Source: Parabacteroides acidifaciens
GTDB taxonomy: Bacteria > Bacteroidota > Bacteroidia > Bacteroidales > Tannerellaceae
Direction of reading: 5' to 3'
NCBI RefSeq assembly: GCF_003363715.1
Contig: NZ_QREV01000051.1
Location: 1 to 32,640 of the forward strand
DNA length: 32,640 nucleotides
The notes beneath the pieces are model-generated. The model worked only from the letters and a program-made list of their open reading frames with translations, was not told the DNA's origin and made no database searches. How positions within the stretch are numbered: the first letter of the stretch is position 1; each line of letters opens with the position of its first letter. Positions 26,676-32,640 of the stretch are shown in pieces. Position numbers and translations under genes: made by a program.

Positions 26676-28370
26676 ATGAAAATTAAAGATATATTATTCG
26701 CTTCTTTCACTGCATCTGTATTAATGATTGGCAACACGTCGTGCAGTGACAGCTTCCTGAATGAAAAAATGTATTCATCTTATGGAACTGATGTAGCAGA
26801 TGTGAATGCTAAGATCTTGGGAATACATTATAAAGTAGGTTGTATTCTCGGATACTCGGGTAACCAGGGATATCCCGGAATATGGCAGGTCGGAACCGAT
26901 GTCGGTGCACCCGGTGATACGCAGGGAGTTGAGAACCCGTTTTACCGCTATGCGGAATTGAATAGTGAAAATGCCGGTGTCAGCTATTTATGGACGATGC
27001 TTTATGATATAATCAACTGCTCCAATCAGATCATTACAGCCGAAGAAGAAAACGGCGATAAGGCTTTGGTGGCAGAAGCTAAGTTTTTCCGCGCCTGGGC
27101 TTATAACCAGCTTGTCACTGGTTGGGGGGATGTACCTTTGGTAATTGAGTCGGCTACGACTCCGCGTACGGATTATGTCCGTGAAGCTGTTACCGAAATC
27201 GATAAGGTGATTGAAGAAGATCTTGTCTATGCAGTAGAGAATTTGCCGGAGGTTACAGCTTTGGCTAAGGAAAGCCGTATCAGCAAAGATGCAGCCCGCC
27301 AACTGGCAGGTGAAACTTATCTGCGGATCGGGATGCGTGATAATTCTTATTTTAAAAAGGCTGAAGATGTTTTGACGCCCATCATCGAGGGAGGCCAATA
27401 CAAACTTATTTCCGGACGTTATGGCAAATATACCGGTGACCCCGGTGATTATTATCATGATATGTTCCGTTGGGGTAACCAGCGCCGCAGTGAAGGCAAT
27501 ACGGAAGGCATTTGGACATTCGAGATGGAATATAATGCATCTGTAAGTGGTGGAACTATCGATAATCCGCAACAACGCCGTAATTGGGTTCCTGCTTTTC
27601 ATAAGTTGGATGGCATGGTGAATGCCGATTCCATCGGTGGACGTGGTAACGGGCGCTTGCGTTTGAGCAATTATGTGAAATATGGTTTGTTTGAAGAAGA
27701 GGGAGATATCCGTAATTCTAATTTCAATATCCGTCGTGTGATGTGGTATAACAAACCTGATTTCTCTATGGAAATCGGTCTGGATGCTGACGGATGGCAA
27801 GTAGAAAAGGATAAAGGAATAAGAAATATCACCATAAAGACCGGCGATCAAGTAATCCCGCATAAAGGCGATACCTTAAATGTGTTTTATCCTCACACGA
27901 CTAAATGGGGCGGATATGATGTAACGGATGATTTCGGTTATGCTCTTGTTAAAGACTTCCCGATGATGCGTTTTGCAGAGACTTATCTGCTTCGTGCCGA
28001 AGCTCGTTTCCGCCAGGGTAACACTCAGGGAGCAGCCGATGATATCAATGTGTTACGCGATCGTGCTTTCCAGGAATACCGTCAGAATAATCCGTCGGCA
28101 GGTAAAGTGACAGCCGATATGATTGACATCAATTTTATTCTGGATGAGCGTATCCGTGAACTTGTAGGAGAAGAGAACCGTCGGTTTACATTAATGCGTA
28201 CCGGTGAACTTGATAATCGTGTGAGCATGATGCTGAACAGTTGGAACGAATTGGACAATAGTAAGAAATTATCCGGATTTGATGCAAATAAACATACTTT
28301 GCTTCCTATTCCTTTGACGGAAATCCAGTTGAATAAGGATGCAGTCCTCGAACAGAACCCTGGTTATTAA
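26676..28370 (+). CDS. susD: SusD/RagB-family glycan-binding lipoprotein
   Basis: A 564-residue surface lipoprotein that caps the SusC barrel and binds the glycan. The signal peptide ends at NTSC, with Cys23 as the lipidated residue, and acidic residues follow a few positions later, consistent with surface export. Typical family features are the N-terminal SusD-like helix bundle (LWTMLYDIINCSNQII, AEAKFFRAWAYNQLVTGWGDVPLV) and the C-terminal TPR/RagB part with FAETYLLRAEARFRQGNTQGAADDINVLRDRA and ILDERIRELVGEENRRFTLMRTG. Length is normal. It is translated together with susC and the downstream hydrolase (15-bp gap). Confidence 0.96.
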   Translation: MKIKDILFASFTASVLMIGNTSCSDSFLNEKMYSSYGTDVADVNAKILGIHYKVGCILGYSGNQGYPGIWQVGTDVGAPGDTQGVENPFYRYAELNSENAGVSYLWTMLYDIINCSNQIITAEEENGDKALVAEAKFFRAWAYNQLVTGWGDVPLVIESATTPRTDYVREAVTEIDKVIEEDLVYAVENLPEVTALAKESRISKDAARQLAGETYLRIGMRDNSYFKKAEDVLTPIIEGGQYKLISGRYGKYTGDPGDYYHDMFRWGNQRRSEGNTEGIWTFEMEYNASVSGGTIDNPQQRRNWVPAFHKLDGMVNADSIGGRGNGRLRLSNYVKYGLFEEEGDIRNSNFNIRRVMWYNKPDFSMEIGLDADGWQVEKDKGIRNITIKTGDQVIPHKGDTLNVFYPHTTKWGGYDVTDDFGYALVKDFPMMRFAETYLLRAEARFRQGNTQGAADDINVLRDRAFQEYRQNNPSAGKVTADMIDINFILDERIRELVGEENRRFTLMRTGELDNRVSMMLNSWNELDNSKKLSGFDANKHTLLPIPLTEIQLNKDAVLEQNPGY

Positions 28371-28385
28371 TCGGACTTCATTGTT

Positions 28386-29660
28386 ATGCAACGACGTAAC
28401 TTCATAAAAACAATAGCAGCTACAGGCGCCACAGGAGTGGTGGCCTGTAGCCCTTTTTCTTTAACGATGGCGGGAGAGCCGGAGAAGAAGAGGAAAAAGG
28501 TGCCGGAAGCGGAGATGAGCGACCGCTTGTATTGGACAAGCCTGATGTATAAGATCGCCTCGCCTGTACTGTCGAATATGGCAAAAGGAGAGCTGAGGAA
28601 GAAGATGACAGTCGAGGTAAGTCCCAACTGGGATGGGCGCGATAAAGGCGTTACCTATATGGAATGTTTCGGACGCCTGATGTCCGGACTGGCGCCTTGG
28701 TTGAGCTTGCCGGACGACGATACACAAGAAGGGAAACAGCGGAAACAACTGCGCGAATGGGCATTGGCGAGTTATGCGCATTCGGTCGATCCGGATAGTC
28801 TGGATTACCTGCTCTGGCGGAACGAAGGCCAACCGCTGGTCGATTCCGCATACTTTTCAAACGCTCTGATACGGGCGCCGAAACAGTTGTGGGAACCGCT
28901 TGATGCAACGACGAAACAACGCATTATAGCTGAACTGAAACAACTGCGCCGGGTAAAGCCTCCGTACACGAACTGGTTGCTTTTTGCCGCCATGAACGAA
29001 GCATTCCTGATGATGGTAGGTGAAGACTATGACCCGATGCGTCTGGATTTGACGATCAAGAAGATAAACGAGTGGTACGTGGGAGACGGCTGGTATGCCG
29101 ACGGTGAACGTTTCCATTTCGATTATTATAACTCATTTGTGATCCACCCCATGTTGGTGGAGGTATTAGAGGTTTTGGTAAATAGAGAGGTTGTGAAGGA
29201 GGATACGTACAGATTAGCACTTCAGCGTATCCGGCGTTATGCCGAACATCTCGAACGGCTGGTGTCACCGGAAGGGACATTCCCGCCGTTCGGACGTTCG
29301 CTAACGTACCGTACCGGAGCTTTTCAGGCGCTTTCTCTGATGGCGCTCCGCAAGCAGCTACCGGAAAAGTTGCCGGAAGGACAGGTCAGAGCTGCACTAA
29401 CGGCTGTGCATAAGAGTATCTTCAGCAATCCGACCAATTTCACGGACGACGGTTTCCTGACGATCGGCTTTGCCGGACATCAGCCGGAATTAGGGGATTG
29501 GTACAGCAACAATGGCAGTATGTATATCACCTCCGAGAGTTTCCTTCCGTTGGGACTTCCCGCCGATGATTCGTTCTGGACGGTGGAACCGCAGGATTGG
29601 ACTGCCAGGAAAGCATTTGCCAACGTCCGGTTTAATAAAGATTACCCGGTGGAGTATTAA
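28386..29660 (+). CDS. DUF2264 domain protein (GH154-like), Tat-type lipoprotein signal
   Basis: A 424-residue protein whose body matches the DUF2264 family, an (alpha/alpha) barrel that I associate with CAZy family GH154, whose characterised gut member is a beta-glucuronidase. Conserved stretches include YMECFGRLMSGLAPWLSL, NNWLLF-type PPYTNWLLFAAMNEAFLM, DGWYADGERFHFDYYNSFVIHPMLVEVL and SPEGTFPPFGRSLTYRTGAFQAL. The N terminus (RRNFIK, then ATGATGVVAC) is a twin-arginine motif followed by a lipobox at Cys21, so the folded enzyme is probably exported through Tat and anchored by lipid. It follows susD by 15 bp. DUF2264 membership is sure; the glucuronidase activity is inferred. Confidence 0.85.
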   Translation: MQRRNFIKTIAATGATGVVACSPFSLTMAGEPEKKRKKVPEAEMSDRLYWTSLMYKIASPVLSNMAKGELRKKMTVEVSPNWDGRDKGVTYMECFGRLMSGLAPWLSLPDDDTQEGKQRKQLREWALASYAHSVDPDSLDYLLWRNEGQPLVDSAYFSNALIRAPKQLWEPLDATTKQRIIAELKQLRRVKPPYTNWLLFAAMNEAFLMMVGEDYDPMRLDLTIKKINEWYVGDGWYADGERFHFDYYNSFVIHPMLVEVLEVLVNREVVKEDTYRLALQRIRRYAEHLERLVSPEGTFPPFGRSLTYRTGAFQALSLMALRKQLPEKLPEGQVRAALTAVHKSIFSNPTNFTDDGFLTIGFAGHQPELGDWYSNNGSMYITSESFLPLGLPADDSFWTVEPQDWTARKAFANVRFNKDYPVEY

Positions 29661-29678
29661 TTCTAAATTGTGACTCAT

Positions 29679-30794
29679 ATGAATAAGTATATATGGCTAC
29701 TGGTCCTGTTTGTGTTTCCTGCCAGCGGTTTCAGCCAAAAGGAGTGGACGAAAAAGCAGGTAGTGGATATCATCTACCGGGTCAATGACCATTGGCAAGC
29801 GCAGAATCCTGTTCCCGAAAGGGCTTTCTGGGATAATGCCGCTTACCATACGGGAAATATGGAAGCCTATTTCCTGACGGGGAAAGAATCTTATCTCCGC
29901 TATTCCGAAGCCTGGGCGGAACATAACGAATGGAAAGGGGCCAAGTCGGATGATAAGGCAAACTGGAAATACAGCTATGGCGAGACCGACGAATATGTCC
30001 TATTCGGGGACTGGCAGATCTGTTTTCAGACCTATGCGGATTTATACCTACTGCAGCCCGACCCGAAGAAGATCGCCCGTGCCCGTGAGGTGATGGAATA
30101 CCAGATGAGCACGACCCGCAACGATTATTGGTGGTGGGCCGACGGATTATATATGGTAATGCCGGTGATGACCAAACTGTATAAGATCACCCGCGACCCG
30201 CTTTATCTGGAAAAGTTGCATGAGTATTTTAATTATGCCAACAGTATTATGTACGACAAAGATGCCTGTCTGTATTACCGTGATGCCAAATATGTTTACC
30301 CGAAGCATACGAGTGTAAACGGCAAGAAAGATTTCTGGGCACGTGGCGACGGATGGGTGTTGGCCGGTCTTGCGAAGATATTGAAAGAACTTCCGCAAGC
30401 GGATACACACCGGGTCGAGTATCTTTGCCGTTTCCGGAAAATGGCAAAGGCTGTTGTGGACTGCCAGCAGCCGGAAGGCTATTGGACGCGCAGTATGCTC
30501 GACCCTGCTCATGCTCCCGGACCGGAAACCAGCGGGACGGCATTCTTCACGTATGCTCTTCTTTGGGGAGTCAATAATGGCTATCTCGATCAGGAAGTTT
30601 ATCTGCCCGCAGCCTTGAAAGGTTGGGACTATCTGACCACTGTCGCGCTCCAGGCGGACGGAAAGGTCGGATATGTGCAGCCGATAGGCGAGAAAGCCAT
30701 CCCCGGACAAGTAGTGAATGCCGGTTCTACCTCCAATTTCGGAGTAGGCGCTTTCCTGCTTGCTGCCTGCGAGATGTGCCGTTTCCTCGATTAG
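29679..30794 (+). CDS. GH88/GH105-family unsaturated uronyl hydrolase
   Basis: A 371-residue protein with the (alpha/alpha)6 barrel pattern of GH88/GH105 enzymes, which remove the 4,5-unsaturated uronic acid left by polysaccharide lyases using a hydration mechanism. A cleavable signal peptide is seen (MNKYIWLLVLFVFPASGFSQ). Asp155 in WWWADGLYMVMP occupies the position of the catalytic Asp in the family, with FWARGDGWVLAGL and PETSGTAFFTYALLWG as further family signatures. Lengths in the family are about 370-400. The ATG at 29679 begins the signal peptide; an in-frame GTG at 29670 is possible but less likely. It is the last gene of the PUL and shares TTAG with the convergent ATPase stop. Confidence 0.9.
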   Translation: MNKYIWLLVLFVFPASGFSQKEWTKKQVVDIIYRVNDHWQAQNPVPERAFWDNAAYHTGNMEAYFLTGKESYLRYSEAWAEHNEWKGAKSDDKANWKYSYGETDEYVLFGDWQICFQTYADLYLLQPDPKKIARAREVMEYQMSTTRNDYWWWADGLYMVMPVMTKLYKITRDPLYLEKLHEYFNYANSIMYDKDACLYYRDAKYVYPKHTSVNGKKDFWARGDGWVLAGLAKILKELPQADTHRVEYLCRFRKMAKAVVDCQQPEGYWTRSMLDPAHAPGPETSGTAFFTYALLWGVNNGYLDQEVYLPAALKGWDYLTTVALQADGKVGYVQPIGEKAIPGQVVNAGSTSNFGVGAFLLAACEMCRFLD

Positions 30795-31558
30795 TCGATC
30801 CCTAACTCCCGCAACATCTGCTCGGTGTGCGTCAGGAAATATTTAGTCAGCTGATAGTGTTCCGTCTCCTCGAAAGGAGTGAGGCGGGCACCGTCTTCAT
30901 CTATGTTATAGATGTCGGCGCCGGGATAAGCCATCAGGATAGGCGAATGGGTGGAGATGATCAACTGGCATCCCTGGTCGACCAGCTCTTTTATCCGCAC
31001 CAGCAGCGATAGCAGGCGCTGCGGGGAAAGGGCCGATTCCGGTTCATCCAGGATATAGAGCATGTTCCGTTCCCCGTAGTTGAGGAATGTGTTGAGGAAG
31101 CTCTCGCCATGCGATTGTTCGAGCAGTCGGCGCCCTCCGTAGCGTCCCAGCGAATAGTCGCGGCCATATTTGAGGATGTCGCGCATCGAGCGGGCATCGA
31201 TCTCACGGGCATGGTCGAAGAACGATTCGGCGCGGAAAAAGAAATGGTCGTCCGGCTTGCGCACTTCCACCAGGCGGATCTGATCCGGCAGGACGTTGGC
31301 AAGGACCTTGTGGCTCTCGTCGCCGTCGTTCAACATCCCCTGCGCTTCTTCATCCCGCATCTCATATTTATACATGACTGCTTCTAACAGTGTCGATTTG
31401 CCGATCCCGTTTTCCCCCACCAGGAAAGTAACCGGTTTCGTAAACACCAACTTGTCCATATACCGCACGGCTGCCGCCCTGTACGGATATTTCAGATCTT
31501 CCACCGGTCCCGATACTTCCTCCGGATTGATTAGTTTGATTTGCTTTAGATAAACCAC
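30791..31558 (-). CDS. AAA/ABC-type ATPase (COG3910-like)
   Basis: A 255-residue ATPase of the predicted AAA/ABC-like class found alone in many bacteria, function unknown. The Walker A motif is GENGIGKST (residues 48-56), Walker B is MLYILDEPESAL, and STHSPILM is the H-loop/switch. There is no transmembrane or substrate-binding domain. The GTG at 31558 is preferred as start. A longer frame from 31651 would add 31 residues, largely translated heptamer array (NYQLSIFNYQ), with no resemblance to the family. The gene is monocistronic and converges on the PUL with overlapping stop codons. Confidence 0.8.
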   Translation of the reverse strand: MVYLKQIKLINPEEVSGPVEDLKYPYRAAAVRYMDKLVFTKPVTFLVGENGIGKSTLLEAVMYKYEMRDEEAQGMLNDGDESHKVLANVLPDQIRLVEVRKPDDHFFFRAESFFDHAREIDARSMRDILKYGRDYSLGRYGGRRLLEQSHGESFLNTFLNYGERNMLYILDEPESALSPQRLLSLLVRIKELVDQGCQLIISTHSPILMAYPGADIYNIDEDGARLTPFEETEHYQLTKYFLTHTEQMLRELGID

Positions 31559-31563
31559 TTGGT

Positions 31564-31595
31564 AATTGAAAATTGATAATTGATAATTGAAAATT
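31564..31595. repeat. Degenerate 32-bp heptamer array
   Basis: Units AATTGAA, AATTGAT, AATTGAT, AATTGAA and a terminal AATT give the same 32-bp, four-and-a-fraction unit structure as the arms at 4747-4778 and 4838-4869. It lies five bases upstream of the proposed ATPase start. Confidence 0.9.
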
Positions 31596-31677
31596 AGGGA
31601 AAGCCGGGCTTTCTGGGGACTAAGATACGGAAGTAAATCCGATTTAAGCACGGCTTTTTCGTATATTGGAAATATAT

Positions 31678-31710
31678 TTTGATTTTCAGAAAAAAACTAT
31701 ATTATCTTTG
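31678..31710 (+). promoter_or_regulatory. Promoter for the higB remnant and higA-like gene
   Basis: TATCTTTG at 31703-31710 is an exact -7 match, with TTTG at 31678-31681 at 21-bp spacing, the best two-part match to the Bacteroidetes promoter in this window. Transcription would begin near 31717, inside the remnant. Confidence 0.65.
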
Positions 31711-31784
31711 CTGCGAAGAAGGTATTTATTCGTTTTATAGGCACGCATAAAGAATATGATAAAATAGATTGTTCTTCGGTATAA
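31683..31784 (+). pseudogene. higB: 3' remnant of a HigB-family toxin gene
   Basis: A reading frame ending in TAA at 31782-31784 encodes VFIRFIGTHKEYDKID at 31722-31769 and a short tail (CSSV). This matches the C terminus typical of HigB-type mRNA interferases. In the same frame the sequence is open only back to a TGA at 31680-31682 and has no ATG, so only about 30 codons survive and the catalytic core is missing. The remnant lies directly upstream of the HigA-like gene, in the usual toxin-first order. A promoter element (31703-31710) sits within the remnant frame. The identification is from pattern memory of the family. Confidence 0.7.
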
Positions 31785-31826
31785 AATATTGAATTAGTGA
31801 GACACACTTATAAACTGTTTATTGAT

Positions 31827-32192
31827 ATGGGAAAGATTAAAACTGAAAAACAGTACAAGGCGGCTTGTGATAGAATTGAAGAGCTATTGAAAGTCGTGGA
31901 CAATAATACTCCGACTGACGATAGGAATTACCTTGAACTTGATTTGATTTCAGATTTAGTTGCCGATTATGAAGAAGAACATTTTCCTGTACAAACTCCT
32001 TCACTGGTGGATGTTCTTAAACTTCGTATGTACGAAATGAGCCTTACCCAAACAAAGTTATCAGAATTATTGAACGTAAGCCCGTCGCGTGTCAGTGAAT
32101 ATCTCTCCGGTAAATGCGAACCGACATTGAAGGTTGCCAGAGAGATGAGCCGAAAACTGAATATTGATGCTAATATTGTATTGGGTGTATAG
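31827..32192 (+). CDS. higA: HigA-like antitoxin / XRE-family regulator
   Basis: A 121-residue protein with an XRE helix-turn-helix in its C-terminal half. The N-terminal helical part (about residues 1-55: EKQYKAACDRIEELLKVVD) is the dimerisation or toxin-binding portion of HigA-type antitoxins. The HTH region (about 60-121) reads SLTQTKLSELLNVSPSRVSEYLSGK, with recognition helix SRVSEYL. The ATG at 31827 is chosen over an upstream in-frame GTG at 31797. The partner toxin is reduced to a remnant, so it may persist only as a DNA-binding regulator or as an anti-addiction antitoxin. Confidence 0.85.
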   Translation: MGKIKTEKQYKAACDRIEELLKVVDNNTPTDDRNYLELDLISDLVADYEEEHFPVQTPSLVDVLKLRMYEMSLTQTKLSELLNVSPSRVSEYLSGKCEPTLKVAREMSRKLNIDANIVLGV

Positions 32193-32640
32193 AACTTTCA
32201 ACTGAATTGTATTCTTCCTGTCACATCCATGCAACAGGCGTGCCGTTACTTTGCCGGCAAATAAGAGAGGATACACTTATAGACACATGATTATATAACA
32301 CTGCTTCGTTTTTTTAATAACTGATTTACGTGTTTGGGCTTTATGTCTCAGTGATGAGGGGTAAAGCTTTTTTTGGAGACATATAAGATAGTTTTCCGCA
32401 CCCGACTCCTCGGATGGATATTACAATAACCCCCTTTTTTGCCGTTTTTCTATTTCGTCCGAAATCTTGATCGATTTTGGATTGACTCTTTTCACGGTTT
32501 AAGCTCCTCTTTCTGACAACAAGAAAAACGAGGTGCGCAGCCCGTTTCGAAAAGTGTGCAATATGATTGCCGAAAGCCGGAAACGCCGACAAAGTGATAA
32601 AGCTTAACTCCCGGAGAATCGAATATTTGAAAATAAAACG
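32193..32640. other. Edge region without a convincing gene
   Basis: After higA there are 448 bp to the window end. A minus-strand open frame of 83 codons (32341-32592) has no family I recognise, and I do not call it. TATGTCTC (32342-32349) and GAGACATA (32376-32383) could form an 8-bp stem with a 26-base loop holding a T-run. The plus strand is AT-rich and could hold the start of a neighbouring operon or element beyond the edge. Confidence 0.3.

Noticed and set aside
31559-31651. N-terminal extension of the ATPase
   Set aside because: The extra 31 residues are mostly translated heptamer array (LSIFNYQ repeats); the GTG at 31558 begins just after the array.
32341-32592. Minus-strand 83-codon open frame at the window edge
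   Set aside because: No recognised family, start or promoter support; it is kept only as part of the edge-region description.

Overview
The window looks like chromosomal DNA from a gut Bacteroidales bacterium, most likely Parabacteroides or a close relative. The support is a PorX-type response regulator, a SusC/SusD pair driven by a hybrid two-component sensor, several lipoprotein signal peptides, and repeated matches to the Bacteroidetes -7 promoter element TAnnTTTG upstream of genes. The genus is an inference; family and promoter identity rest on the sequence. No rRNA, tRNA, CRISPR array, integrase or transposase was found.

Layout. (1) 133-2825: a secreted GH110-type alpha-galactosidase lipoprotein converges on an unknown lipoprotein built from two related domains. 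(2) 3198-5517: porX, then tsaE and a tiny two-helix membrane protein. A perfect 32-bp inverted repeat of heptamers brackets the likely tsaE promoter. (3) 5514-11850: RNase R, an SMP-30/gluconolactonase-like lipoprotein, and the divergent uxaB-uxaA pair for hexuronate catabolism. (4) 11851-12304: a gene-free interval holding a GC-rich inverted pair of hairpins (REP/BIME-like) and a 22-bp-period array. (5) 12305-19184: housekeeping genes, namely a Na/Pi cotransporter, a TGS-linked uridine kinase-like protein, an M16 peptidase preceded by a 21-bp-period palindromic array, an AgcS amino-acid symporter and a flavin reductase-like protein. (6) 19274-30794: a compact polysaccharide utilisation locus (PUL), HTCS sensor - susC - susD - DUF2264 (GH154-like) - GH88/105 unsaturated uronidase. 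(7) 30791-32640: a convergent AAA ATPase, an orphan HigA-like antitoxin next to the surviving 3' end of a higB toxin gene, and an edge region with no convincing gene.

How the genes fit together. The PUL carries two enzymes of families associated with uronic acids, and uxaB-uxaA about 10 kb upstream would process hexuronates released in the cell. The GH110 enzyme would add removal of terminal alpha-galactose from host-type glycans. No endo-acting lyase or sulfatase is present, so the PUL probably depends on enzymes encoded elsewhere. The most unexplained structures are non-coding: three 32-bp heptamer arrays, a REP-like pair, and two unrelated short-palindrome arrays with two-helical-turn periods (21 and 22 bp).
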